Source: Rhodobacterales bacterium 52_120_T64
Lineage (GTDB): Bacteria > Pseudomonadota > Alphaproteobacteria > Rhodobacterales > Rhodobacteraceae
NCBI GenBank assembly: GCA_002162875.1
Contig: MABA01000020.1
Location: 21,392-85,391, forward strand
Direction of reading: 5' to 3'
DNA: 64,000 bases
This document shows positions 53,419 through 62,523 of the stretch, piece after piece. A model generated the notes under the pieces. It was given only the letters and a program-made list of their open reading frames with translations, searched no databases and was not told where the DNA came from. The position numbers and the translations under genes were made by a program. The stretch's first letter is position 1, and each line of letters opens with the position of its first letter.

Positions 53419-54351
53419 TCAAACCACCGGAGTGATCGTTGGCATACCGTCCTGATGCGCCAACAAATTACGAACCACCAGATCACCCATTGCCCAACGG
53501 GTTTTTTCCGTCGCACTACCCTGGTGGGGTGAGAGAACAACATTTGACATGGCCCACAAATCCTCGGGCATTTTGGGTTCCTCCTCGAATACATCCAACG
53601 CAGCGCCGCCCAGTTCGCCTGACTTCAGCAAATCAATCATCGCAGCTTCGTCGATCAACGACCCTCGGCCAAGATTTATCACAGCACCCTTAGGTCCGAG
53701 CGCTTTTAGAACATTTCGATCAACCAGTTTCGTTGTTGATGCGCCACCTGGAATAACAGCAACCAGCCAATCAACATCGCGCGCCATGTCCTCAAGACTT
53801 GCATAATATGGAAACGGCTCAAACCGTTGTTCAGTTCGGCCATGATATACAACCTGCATTTTGAAGGCCTGCGCCCGCGTTGCAATCTCTTTACCAATAC
53901 GGCCAAGGCCAAGAATACCAATTTTGGAGCCCGCCAATTCGCCCGTTAATGGATACCCGCCTGATGTCCATTTACCGTCGCGGATAAATTGATCCGCATC
54001 GACAATTCTACGGCAAAGGCCAAGCATCAATCCCAACGCCAACTCGGCAACTGCATCGCTTAAAACTTCGGGCGTGTTTGTTACCCGAATACCACGATCT
54101 TTCGCGGCCTGCAGATCAATCGAATCTGTGCCGACTCCGTAACATGAAATGATTTCCAGTTTTGGAAGCGCGTCCATAATCTTGGCTGAACACCCGTCAT
54201 GGCCGTTCGTCGCCAAGAACCGCGCGTTCGAAGTCTGGGCGAGAAAATCCACCTTATTGCCCGCCTCCCAATACCGATGAATTTCAAACTTTTTCCCAAG
54301 TGAATCCATTACACTAGACTGCATTGGGCCTATCATTACTAGATCATCCAT
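53419..54351 (-). CDS. D-isomer-specific 2-hydroxyacid dehydrogenase (hydroxypyruvate/glyoxylate reductase-like)
   Basis: A 310-residue dehydrogenase. The NAD loop is G-I-L-G-L-G-R-I-G near residue 150. The catalytic Arg is in N-L-G-R-G-S-L-I-D near 233, Glu in D-V-F-E-E-E-P near 260 and His in L-S-P-H-Q-G-S near 280. The pattern resembles GhrB/hydroxypyruvate reductases. GAGGATACGCGGAA precedes the ATG. It is divergent from the fourth 3-HIBADH paralog and co-transcribed with the third. It probably recycles hydroxypyruvate or glyoxylate formed from sugar acids. Confidence 0.87.
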   Translation of the reverse strand: MDDLVMIGPMQSSVMDSLGKKFEIHRYWEAGNKVDFLAQTSNARFLATNGHDGCSAKIMDALPKLEIISCYGVGTDSIDLQAAKDRGIRVTNTPEVLSDAVAELALGLMLGLCRRIVDADQFIRDGKWTSGGYPLTGELAGSKIGILGLGRIGKEIATRAQAFKMQVVYHGRTEQRFEPFPYYASLEDMARDVDWLVAVIPGGASTTKLVDRNVLKALGPKGAVINLGRGSLIDEAAMIDLLKSGELGGAALDVFEEEPKMPEDLWAMSNVVLSPHQGSATEKTRWAMGDLVVRNLLAHQDGMPTITPVV

Positions 54352-54457
54352 TTCCGCGTATCCTCGTTTGAGATCAGGCTAATTTAAGTATTATTATATG
54401 ACTATTGCTTGTAAAATAACAGCCGAATTAGACACGAAAAGGATAGGAGATTCAGTC

Positions 54458-55345
54458 ATGGATGAAAACCTTACAGTTGGCTTTATCGGCGTAGGGCTGA
54501 TGGGCTGGGGCATGGCAAAAAATGCCGTAGAAAAAGGGCTGTCGACGCTCGTTATTGCACACAGAAAGCGTGAAGCCGTCGACGATCTGGTAACACGTGG
54601 TGCTATCGAAGTTTCAACAGTTCAAGAAATGGAATCGAAGGCCGATTTCATTGTCCTTTGTGTTACCGGATCACCGCAAGTTGAGGAAAACCTCGACAAA
54701 ATCATGGAGACTATGCGCCCCAATTTAGTGGTCATCGACACCTCAACTGCCGAACCGGCCTCGACTCGCAAGCTAGCCGAAAAATTCACCGAAAAGGGCG
54801 GGACATTTGTCGACGCACCTCTATCGCGCACCCCTTCTCATGCTTGGGATGGTGAACTGACAACTTTCGTAAGTGGTTCCGACGAAATCGTAGAAAAAGT
54901 TCGTCCGGTTTTATCGACTTATGCCAGCGTTATCATCCCCGTCGGTGGTGAAGTTGGAACGGCGCATTCGATCAAACTGGTGAATAATCTGGTCGCCATT
55001 GGATACGCGTCGTTGTGGTCCGAATGTTACGCAACGCTGAATAAACTAGGCGTAGAACCAGACACATTTCGTGAAGTCGTGCGGAACTCCGGTATGATCT
55101 GCGGAAACTTCGAAACATTCTCGAAATATGTCTGCGACGGCGATCCAAACAGCCATAAGTTCTCGCTGGTTAATTGCCAAAAAGACATCACATACTACAC
55201 GCGCATGGCTGACAGTCTGACTGCAGACCGCTCAATTTCGAGCGGCGTTCTGGGTCTGCTTGATAAAAGCGTCGAGATGGGCATGGACGAGAAATACCTA
55301 CCACAACTCGTTGATTCCATGCTTAAAATCAACGGTGATAAATAG
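54458..55345 (+). CDS. Beta-hydroxyacid dehydrogenase (3-HIBADH/YihU-like) with R-T-P-S-H substrate loop, second copy
   Basis: A 295-residue dehydrogenase with the NAD loop G-V-G-L-M-G-W-G-M-A near residue 10 and catalytic Lys in S-I-K-L-V-N-N near 173. The substrate loop is D-A-P-L-S-R-T-P-S-H, shared in its R-T-P-S-H with the paralog at 49020 and unlike the S-G-G of the other two copies. AGGAGA 7 bases before the ATG at 54458 fixes the start, although the frame is open to 54398. It is a single-gene unit, facing a KdgD-like gene with a 22-base gap. Confidence 0.85.
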   Translation: MDENLTVGFIGVGLMGWGMAKNAVEKGLSTLVIAHRKREAVDDLVTRGAIEVSTVQEMESKADFIVLCVTGSPQVEENLDKIMETMRPNLVVIDTSTAEPASTRKLAEKFTEKGGTFVDAPLSRTPSHAWDGELTTFVSGSDEIVEKVRPVLSTYASVIIPVGGEVGTAHSIKLVNNLVAIGYASLWSECYATLNKLGVEPDTFREVVRNSGMICGNFETFSKYVCDGDPNSHKFSLVNCQKDITYYTRMADSLTADRSISSGVLGLLDKSVEMGMDEKYLPQLVDSMLKINGDK

Positions 55346-55367
55346 AAATTTGGGGGATGATCTTGCG

Positions 55368-56288
55368 CTATCCGCCCCATTTCATCGCAATAAGATCAAG
55401 TGGTCGCGCTAGCTCGATCAGCTCTGCTCTTGTTGCAGGATGCAATGCGCGAACCGGGTGACGAACGGCTTCGGACGAAATCACGCCACCTTCCTTCATG
55501 ATCGTTTTACACGCCCGCCAACCACATTGACGGTTTTCGAAGTTGATCAATGGCAGGATACGCTCATACCCTTTGGCCGCTTTTTCACCTCGACGCTCGC
55601 GGTGATCGATCACAACTTCACGAATTAGCTCAGGTAAGCTTGCCGAACACATTGAACCAGTCGCGCCCGCATTCAGATCCGCGATCAGCGTAATAGATTC
55701 CTCACCATCGAACGGACCAACGATCGCATCCCCACCTGTTTCGATAAGCGATCGCAGCTTTGAAGCGGCCTGCGGTGTTTCAATTTTGAAGTACTGCAAC
55801 AGCGGAATTTCTTTCGCCATTCGAACGAGTGTGCTAACCGGCAGCGTCACGCCTGACAACGGCGCATCCTGCACCATAACTGGTATACCCCCCGCATCGG
55901 CAGCACGCGCGAAATGCTCGAAAACGCCTTCTTCGTCGGCCCTCAATCCCGTGCCATGATAGGGCGGCATCATCATAACCATCGCAGCGCCAAGATCCGA
56001 AGCGTACCGACACCGTTCCTCGACAATCTGCGTCGCGAAGTGTGATACCGTGACGATCACCGGCACGCGACCCGCCACATGTTCAAGGCTTAGTCTGGTT
56101 AATCCGGCCCGCTCTTCGTCAGTCAGTAGGAACTGCTCCGAAAAATTGGCCAAGATGCATATACCGTCGGCTCCCTGATCAATTATACAGTCCAGAACAC
56201 GTTTCATGCTCTCGAGGTCAAGCTCTCCATTATCTGTAAAAGGTGTCGGGGCAACCGGCCAAACACCGGTAAATGGAGCTGCTGTCAT
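55368..56288 (-). CDS. Dihydrodipicolinate synthase family aldolase/dehydratase (KdgD-like)
   Basis: A 306-residue class I aldolase-fold protein. The Schiff-base lysine is in Q-Y-F-K-I-E-T near residue 168. The N-terminal G-V-W-P-V-A-P-T-P-F is typical, and the usual Y-N-x-P segment is replaced by V-Q-D-A-P near 140. This is more like keto-deoxy acid enzymes (5-dehydro-4-deoxyglucarate dehydratase or KDG-type aldolases) than lysine-biosynthetic DapA. With the UxaA-type dehydratase and the semialdehyde dehydrogenase at 33391 it could complete a galactarate-type route. GAGG 9 bases before the ATG at 56288. Confidence 0.83.
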   Translation of the reverse strand: MTAAPFTGVWPVAPTPFTDNGELDLESMKRVLDCIIDQGADGICILANFSEQFLLTDEERAGLTRLSLEHVAGRVPVIVTVSHFATQIVEERCRYASDLGAAMVMMMPPYHGTGLRADEEGVFEHFARAADAGGIPVMVQDAPLSGVTLPVSTLVRMAKEIPLLQYFKIETPQAASKLRSLIETGGDAIVGPFDGEESITLIADLNAGATGSMCSASLPELIREVVIDHRERRGEKAAKGYERILPLINFENRQCGWRACKTIMKEGGVISSEAVRHPVRALHPATRAELIELARPLDLIAMKWGG

Positions 56289-56539
56289 GTTTGTTACCTC
56301 TAGATCTTCAATATCATGCTTATGGATATTATTCCTCATATTATACTACTTTACATCAGAACTGCGTACAACTCTGAAACTTTCCTATTTCAGATGAAAG
56401 TTTGAAACAAATTGGTGCTACGTCACATTTGCAAAAACACTGGACCTGCACGTATTTGACACCGAGAGTTTATACACCCACAGTCATGACCTTTAGATCA
56501 CTGATCCTTCAAACGTACCCGATCGCAATGCGTGTACTC

Positions 56540-58156
56540 TCACGAATTAGATAAGATCATGTCGGAAGCTTTTTCTGCAATCATTGTAATTGGTGCATGC
56601 GTATTACCCGAAGTAATATTCGGCATAATCGAGGCATCAACTACACGCAAACCACCTATGCCATGCACTCTTAAAGTCGCATCAACCACGGCCATTGGAT
56701 CTGAACCCATTTTTGCAGTTCCTACGGGGTGGAAAATTGTAGTAGCGATATCTCCTGCCGCCTTTTCAAGGTCTACGTCCGAGTTTATTTCTGGTCCGGG
56801 CTTCAATTCTATCGGATTATATTTCTTTAAAGCGTCCGTTTTCATAAGGTTACGGGCGTGCTTTATACTATCAATAGCGACTGTTTTATCTGCTTCTGCC
56901 GACAAGTAATTTGGTGCAATTGATGGTGAAAATGAAACATCTGGGCCGGTAATATGGCTTGTGCCGCGACTTTCGGGGCGTAGATTACACACCGAGACCG
57001 TAATCCCCGGAAATTTGTGGAGCGGGTCACCAAATTTTTCGAGCGACAACGGTTGAATATGATATTCGATATTAGCGGAATCATACATGTCAGAAGAACG
57101 ACTAAAGATGCCAAGCTGACTAGGGGCCATCGCCATCGGGCCGGACCGCTTAAGCGCGTACTCTGCGGCGATGCGCATTTTTCCCAGTAGCGTGCGCGAA
57201 CGACCGTTAAGTGTGTCAGCCCCTTCCACAGTGTAGGTGGTGCGTAACTGCAGATGATCTTGCAGATTTTTTCCAACTCCTGGCAGTTCGTGCCTGACCT
57301 CAACTCCATTCTTTTGCAAAATATCTACCGATCCTAAACCGGACACTTCCAGAATTTGAGGGGACCCGATTGCACCGGCCGCCAAAATCACCTCTCTATT
57401 ACTGCTTGCGCGTTTCAGCTTTCCGTTCTGTTTGAAAATCACCCCGTTAACTTTTCGACCTTCAAAAGACAATTCTTGCACATGGGAATGCGTTTCAATT
57501 CGCAGGTTAGGACGCTTTCTAGCCGGTTCAAGAAATGCCTTTCTGGAATTCCAGCGTACGCCGCCTTTCTGATTGACGGGAAAGTAGCCGACACCTTCGT
57601 TGTCGCCATCGTTAAAGTCTGTGCTGACAGGAATTCCGAGCTCCTGCGCTGCCATTGAAACTGCATCAAGAATTGGCCAACTTAGACGTTGCTTTTCAAC
57701 CAGTAGCTCACCACTGCCTCCGTGGTTCTCGTCGGCTCCTTCATGGTGATGTTCGGATTTTTTGAAATACGGAAGCACATCATCCCAACTCCATCCCGCA
57801 TTGCCCGCCTGTTTCCACTGATCATAATCGCCCGACTGCCCGCGCATATAGATCATTCCGTTTATTGAAGAGCACCCGCCCAGCACCTTTCCGCGCGGAT
57901 AGGCGAGAGAGCGACCGTTCAAGCCCGGCTCTTCTACGGTCTTCAAGCACCAATCAACTTCGGGATTACCAATATTGTAGAGATAACCGACGGGAACATG
58001 CACCCAGAACCTATTGTCCGATCCACCAGCTTCGAGGAGCAGAACTTTGGTGGCCGGATCGGCACTTAGCCTGTTTGCTAGAACGCAGCCAGCGGACCCC
58101 GCACCGACGATTATAAAGTCAAAATCACCGATTTCATCGGACTTGCTATCGCTCAT
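56540..58156 (-). CDS. GMC family FAD-dependent oxidoreductase (choline dehydrogenase-like)
   Basis: A 538-residue flavoprotein. It has the FAD motif I-V-G-A-G-S-A-G-C-V near residue 15, GMC signature 1 Y-P-R-G-K-V-L-G-G-C-S-S-I-N near 85, signature 2 G-A-I-G-S-P-Q-I-L near 260 and the catalytic His/Asn in F-H-P-V-G-T-A-K-M-G near 470 and S-G-N-T-H-A near 515. It oxidises an alcohol or polyol; choline is one option, but no betaine aldehyde dehydrogenase lies beside it. GGAG 7 bases before the ATG at 58156 fixes the start. It stands alone at the right edge of the sugar-acid island. Confidence 0.88.
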   Translation of the reverse strand: MSDSKSDEIGDFDFIIVGAGSAGCVLANRLSADPATKVLLLEAGGSDNRFWVHVPVGYLYNIGNPEVDWCLKTVEEPGLNGRSLAYPRGKVLGGCSSINGMIYMRGQSGDYDQWKQAGNAGWSWDDVLPYFKKSEHHHEGADENHGGSGELLVEKQRLSWPILDAVSMAAQELGIPVSTDFNDGDNEGVGYFPVNQKGGVRWNSRKAFLEPARKRPNLRIETHSHVQELSFEGRKVNGVIFKQNGKLKRASSNREVILAAGAIGSPQILEVSGLGSVDILQKNGVEVRHELPGVGKNLQDHLQLRTTYTVEGADTLNGRSRTLLGKMRIAAEYALKRSGPMAMAPSQLGIFSRSSDMYDSANIEYHIQPLSLEKFGDPLHKFPGITVSVCNLRPESRGTSHITGPDVSFSPSIAPNYLSAEADKTVAIDSIKHARNLMKTDALKKYNPIELKPGPEINSDVDLEKAAGDIATTIFHPVGTAKMGSDPMAVVDATLRVHGIGGLRVVDASIMPNITSGNTHAPITMIAEKASDMILSNS

Positions 58157-58461
58157 TTTGCGGCTCCACGCTATGCCATTCACATTTGAATATTAACGTG
58201 CTCATTCCCATCACGGCCAGATTAGTAATGAACGGCAGACGCATACTTAATACTCCTCAAAAACAATATGATCGCTTGCGAAAAGATAATGCAATGCGAA
58301 TATCGGAATCTATGTCAGTTTTTAATCGAATACTTATATAAATCGCATGCAGCACTGATATCTGCACATAAAGCCACATAAACAACACGATTGATCGCGC
58401 CTCTAGCTTTCACCAGTGCGTACTACGTAGGCACGCCTAGTTCACAATCATTTGGATCGAG

Positions 58462-59271
58462 TTAGCGATAGATATTGTCTTCACTTGGAAATTTGCGCGA
58501 TGTGACTTCTTCGGTGTAAGTCTTGACGGCTTGTTCAATTCTATCCCCGATGTCACTATATACTTTGACAAATTTAGGAGGTTTGGGATTGAGTCCAAGC
58601 ATATCCTCTAGCACTAATATCTGGCCATCGCATTTTGCTGACGCGCCAATTCCAATGGTCGGGATCGCAACCTGTTCGGTTATGCGTGCGGCAAGTGGCT
58701 CGACCATACCCTCTAACACCAACGCAAATGCTCCTGCTTCGGATACGGCTTCGGCGTCTGCCTCGTGGGCGACCCAATCGCTTTCGTCGCGGCCCTGTGT
58801 TTTGAAACCACCCATTGTGTTACTTGATTGGGGTGTTAGGCCGATGTGTGCCATGACTGGAATGCCTCGCTCCGTCAGGAACCGAATGGTTTCGGCCATT
58901 CGCTGACCACCTTCCAGCTTTACGGCACCACAACCTGTCTCTTTCATAACTTTCGCTGCGCTGCGAAACGCTAATGCCGGGCTTTCTTCGTAGCTGCCAA
59001 AGGGAAGATCAACAACAACCAGTGAGCGTTCGGTGCCACGAACCACTGCTGTCCCGTGCATTATCATCAATTCAAGCGACACGCCGATGGTCGAATCCAT
59101 TCCGTGCATTACCATGCCCAAAGAGTCACCGACCAAAATAAAGTCAGCATATTTATCCACAACCGCAGCGGTATGAGCATGATACGATGTAAGCGATACA
59201 ATGGGTTGCCCGCCTTTGCGATTGCGTATCTGTGGAACGGTAATACGACGGACAGGTTTTTGAGTGCTCAT
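58462..59271 (-). CDS. panB: 3-methyl-2-oxobutanoate hydroxymethyltransferase
   Basis: A 269-residue TIM-barrel enzyme forming ketopantoate from 2-oxoisovalerate and methylene-tetrahydrofolate, the first step of pantothenate synthesis. The signature [10 protein letters not shown] near residue 46, K-L-E-G-G near 117, [10 protein letters not shown] near 137 and I-G-I-G-A-S near 205 are all present. Length is standard. It lies 2 bases after panC on the same strand, so the two form the usual panCB unit. Confidence 0.95.
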   Translation of the reverse strand: MSTQKPVRRITVPQIRNRKGGQPIVSLTSYHAHTAAVVDKYADFILVGDSLGMVMHGMDSTIGVSLELMIMHGTAVVRGTERSLVVVDLPFGSYEESPALAFRSAAKVMKETGCGAVKLEGGQRMAETIRFLTERGIPVMAHIGLTPQSSNTMGGFKTQGRDESDWVAHEADAEAVSEAGAFALVLEGMVEPLAARITEQVAIPTIGIGASAKCDGQILVLEDMLGLNPKPPKFVKVYSDIGDRIEQAVKTYTEEVTSRKFPSEDNIYR

Positions 59272-59273
59272 TA

Positions 59274-60146
59274 CTATGCTTTCTGTAAATGGACTTGGCT
59301 GGGTGTAACGACGCGTTGATCGATTAGTAGCACAGACCCGAAGCGCACGGCTATAAGAGCAACAACGGAGCGCTCAATTCTGCCGCGTATTGATGTAAGG
59401 GTTTCTGCATCCCTGATATCAACCGACTGAACATCGGCACGAGGCTCTTCTTCAAGTCTTGATCTAATCGTGTTGCTTAGAAGTCGCGCGGTAACAGATT
59501 GCGAAACACACATTTCCTCGGCTGCATTCAACGCACGGCTTAAGGCAACCGCGGCAATCCGGTCTTCCGGTGTAAGCATTATGTTGCGAGATGACATGGC
59601 CAAACCGTCACCCTCACGTACCGTTGGAACGCCTTTGATTTCCACAGGGACATCAAGGTCGCGCACCATCCGCTTGATCACTTGAAGCTGCTGGTAATCC
59701 TTTTCACCAAAATATGCATAATCAGGTTGGCAAATGTTGAACAGTTTGGTGACGACCGTTGTAACACCTTGGAAATGCCCGGGCCTAATACGCCCGATCA
59801 AAATGCGTGACAACCGTTTTGTCTCGACTACAGTTTCGCTGCCTAACAAATACATGTCTTGCGGGGACGGTACAAAAACAGCATCTACGCCTTCGTCTTG
59901 TAGCATCGCGAAATCGCGTTCCAAATCGCGTGGGTAGCTTGAGAGATCTTCATTCGGGCCGAACTGGGTCGGATTCACAAAAATTGTGGCTATAACACGA
60001 TCACAGGTAGCACGTGCCTGCTTTACTAGTTCGATATGTCCTTTATGAAGATATCCCATCGTTGGCACCAACCCAACAGAAGCACCTTGCGCACGAAATT
60101 CGTCACGTACCGTGCGAATTTCCTTCTTTGTATTGCAAACCTTCAT
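59274..60146 (-). CDS. panC: Pantoate--beta-alanine ligase
   Basis: A 290-residue nucleotidyltransferase-fold ligase joining pantoate and beta-alanine with ATP. Motifs are [10 protein letters not shown] near residue 28, F-V-N-P-T-Q-F near 56, F-G-E-K-D-Y-Q-Q-L near 148 and the late M-S-S-R-N near 187 (KMSKS-like region). The length is that of the family. AGGAG lies before the ATG. It is the first gene of panCB; no panD is visible. Confidence 0.95.
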   Translation of the reverse strand: MKVCNTKKEIRTVRDEFRAQGASVGLVPTMGYLHKGHIELVKQARATCDRVIATIFVNPTQFGPNEDLSSYPRDLERDFAMLQDEGVDAVFVPSPQDMYLLGSETVVETKRLSRILIGRIRPGHFQGVTTVVTKLFNICQPDYAYFGEKDYQQLQVIKRMVRDLDVPVEIKGVPTVREGDGLAMSSRNIMLTPEDRIAAVALSRALNAAEEMCVSQSVTARLLSNTIRSRLEEEPRADVQSVDIRDAETLTSIRGRIERSVVALIAVRFGSVLLIDQRVVTPSQVHLQKA

Positions 60147-60611
60147 CCGCTGGCTTCTCCTGCCTGTTTCCGGTTATGATTTGTGATATGGTTACGGCAC
60201 ACGAATTATATTGTCTATGGAGCAATTGCTTGTATATTTCCTAGGATCGGTTCAGTACGTGCGGCTCACTTGTGGTATTATTTTCCCGAATTCATGGTAA
60301 GTCAACAAATGAAGGGTGCCTAGCAGCATTCCGAGCTCGAACAGCAGCAACCAATAGGCCGATCGAATAGCCGATTTGTTTACCAAGAAACGGCAGAGTA
60401 TGGTAAATTCCTCGTTTCAGTCCATCTCAACGCGCATCGAAGCATTGCCGCAGCAATTCTGAAGCGCTAGGGTCAGCTAAATAAACAAAGCAAGCCTCCA
60501 GATATCTTCAGAATGTCGAGGATATTTTACAAGAACAGCGCATCGATACTTGTCTCGCCAATACGAATGTGATTTGTGCCAGCAAACACTTCCGACAAAA
60601 GGCCCCAAGCC
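60147..60611. other. Gap between panC and the Dabb gene, no supported gene
   Basis: 465 bases. The minus strand around 60290-60420 gives a short hydrophobic reading broken by stops, which may be decayed coding sequence. I could not assign it. The 145-codon minus frame at 60477 overlaps and mirrors the Dabb gene and is not credible. No tRNA fold was recognised. Confidence 0.4.
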
Positions 60612-60893
60612 ATGACCATCCGACATATCGTGTTCTTTAGTGCCAAAGACAAAGAAGACATCCAAGCAATCGTGGACGGTCTGACCGAACTCGGAAAAAT
60701 TTCGCACTCGGACGTATTCGAGGTCCGTAAAAACACCAAGGGCGATAAATGGTCGTCCGAAGTTGACGTGATCGTTTATGGCGAGTTTGCAAACGCCGAA
60801 GCGCTTGCGGCCTACAAAGCGGACCCGATCTACGCACATGCGATAACTGTGGTGAAGCCACTCCGCGATTTGCGGATCGCGGCAGACTTCTAA
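60612..60893 (+). CDS. Dabb (stress-responsive A/B barrel) domain protein
   Basis: A 93-residue single-domain protein of the Dabb family. It starts T-I-R-H-I-V-F-F-S, with V-I-V-Y-G-E-F-A-N-A-E-A-L-A-A-Y and H-A-I-T-V-V-K-P-L-R-D-L-R near its end, the standard layout. Such dimeric ferredoxin-like barrels are often of unknown function, some being cyclases or hydrolases. The ATG at 60612 begins at the usual family start. It lies 13 bases before pabB and is probably co-transcribed with it. Confidence 0.82.
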   Translation: MTIRHIVFFSAKDKEDIQAIVDGLTELGKISHSDVFEVRKNTKGDKWSSEVDVIVYGEFANAEALAAYKADPIYAHAITVVKPLRDLRIAADF

Positions 60894-60906
60894 AAGGGAG
60901 TCTTTA

Positions 60907-62052
60907 GTGACCAAACGCGTTCACTTTGACAATGGACCTCAGGGAGCGGGACTTACGTTCACGGCCCCCTCAGATGTGATCCGCGCAGATACGCTAGACG
61001 AAGTCGTACCAGCCCTGCGCGAGATGGAACAAGCCCAAGCTAATGGCCATTGGCTCGCAGGTGTCGCCAGCTATGAACTCGGCTATTCATTCTCGCACAA
61101 ACTGCGTGAACTGATGCCTCCGAACCGCGATGTCCCGCTGTTGCAATTCGGGGTCTTTGAGCCCCCTCAAAACGGCAAACAGATCATGCGTGGCGAGGCG
61201 ACACTCTCTACTCCCGTCCCCGCATGGTCGTTCACCGACTACGTAACCGCTTTCGACCGCGTCAAACACTACATAAGCGCAGGCGACATATACCAGGCAA
61301 ACCTGACCTTCGCGCTGCACTGCAAGCGGACTGGCTCCCTCGACGCTCTCTATGCTGCGCTACAAGCCAAACAATCCGTGCCACACGGCGCGCTGGTTAA
61401 TTTGGGCGGCGCCGCCCTACTGTCGCGATCACCCGAGCTTTTCTTCAGCATCGACGCCAAGCGGAACCTAAAAGTGCGGCCGATGAAAGGGACTGCACCA
61501 CGCGGAGCGACACCGCGGGAAGACGCCGCCCTGGTAACATGGCTGCAAACCTCCGAGAAAAACCGCGCCGAAAACCTGATGATCGTGGACCTGCTACGCA
61601 ACGACATGAGCCGCATTTCAGAAATTGGCTCCGTCAAGGTGCCCAGCCTTTTCGCAATCGAGACCTACGCAACCTTGCACCAAATGACCTCCTCCATCCG
61701 CTCCAGCTTGCGGGAAGGCACATCACTGACAGACATTTTCGCCGCTCTCTTTCCCTGCGGATCCATTACAGGCGCACCCAAAATTCGGGCCATGCAACTT
61801 ATCCACGAGCTAGAAAAAGCCCCCCGAGGGGCATACTGCGGGGCCATCGGCTGGATCGCCCCCAACGGCGCAATGTCCTTCAACGTCGCCATCCGCACAT
61901 TGACCTGCTTCGATAACGGCGACGTGCGGCTCAACGTCGGTGGAGGCGTCGTCTACGACAGTGACGCCGCCGGGGAATACCACGAGGCCCTTCTGAAGGG
62001 AAAGTATGCGGTGCTGTTGTCCGCAAAGCGGCGCGAGGGAAACGCTTGTTGA
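60907..62052 (+). CDS. pabB: Aminodeoxychorismate synthase component I
   Basis: A 381-residue chorismate-utilising enzyme. It has R-P-M-K-G-T-A-P-R-G near residue 195, the core signature L-R-N-D-M-S-R near 230, C-G-S-I-T-G-A-P-K near 285 and I-R-T-L near 335. With glutamine amidotransferase PabA it makes 4-amino-4-deoxychorismate for folate. The start is GTG at 60907 with GGGAG before it. The short N-terminal domain is normal for alphaproteobacterial PabB. G+C looks clearly higher than in the genes to its left. The aminodeoxychorismate lyase gene (pabC) that commonly follows is missing, and non-coding sequence begins right after the stop. Confidence 0.88.
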   Translation: MTKRVHFDNGPQGAGLTFTAPSDVIRADTLDEVVPALREMEQAQANGHWLAGVASYELGYSFSHKLRELMPPNRDVPLLQFGVFEPPQNGKQIMRGEATLSTPVPAWSFTDYVTAFDRVKHYISAGDIYQANLTFALHCKRTGSLDALYAALQAKQSVPHGALVNLGGAALLSRSPELFFSIDAKRNLKVRPMKGTAPRGATPREDAALVTWLQTSEKNRAENLMIVDLLRNDMSRISEIGSVKVPSLFAIETYATLHQMTSSIRSSLREGTSLTDIFAALFPCGSITGAPKIRAMQLIHELEKAPRGAYCGAIGWIAPNGAMSFNVAIRTLTCFDNGDVRLNVGGGVVYDSDAAGEYHEALLKGKYAVLLSAKRREGNAC

Positions 62053-62523
62053 TCCATCCATCAAAAATTGGTGTGGATGTCTGATTGGAGAAAATCAACA
62101 TTTAAGCTCGCTGTCACAACACCCCCCCCGCCGAACATGAAAATAGATTAAGACCGAAATTGCCACAACAGCACTATTCGCTCCGACTCGCCCTGTTGCA
62201 CCGAGATTTGCGGCACCAATTGGAGCGGCTCTTTCAAAATGAACATCACGTTCTGCAAGACTTTACAAAAACGCAAACGCAGTGCCAGGTTAATTTATCT
62301 GAATGTAGTGCGGCCTTTAGTAAGCGTGTTATGCAAATTGGCACTCGCAAACGCCTGCATAGTGTCTCAATGGTGCTGCGACAACGTTTCGATGCCAGAA
62401 ATGGTGGGCAGTACTGAAGCATTTGAAATTATGGCTAAGGTCCGGTTTGGGCCGTAAATGCCAAATGAGTTAGTCTGAGGGAGAAACCGCTTTTAAGGAC
62501 AGTAGACATTCAGGGATCGACTT
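62053..62523. other. Gap between pabB and a mobile-element gene, no supported gene
   Basis: 471 bases with a run of nine C near 62122 and several short open frames (85 codons from 62160, 72 from 62239) without ribosome sites or recognisable patterns. It appears to be the junction between the conserved chromosome (pabB) and acquired DNA. Confidence 0.45.

Noticed and set aside
60477..60914. 145-codon minus-strand frame opposite the Dabb gene
   Set aside because: It mirrors the plus-strand Dabb gene, whose family pattern is clear, and is a shadow.
62116..62132. Homopolymer C run, with similar runs near 24405, 36617 (G) and 45533
   Set aside because: Short runs without a nearby gene arrangement that would make them phase-variation switches; the one at 45533 is inside an intact reading frame.
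62160..62417. 85-codon plus-strand open frame with a Gln/His-rich start
   Set aside because: It starts from a TTG without a ribosome site, no known pattern, and competes with another overlapping frame; left as non-coding.
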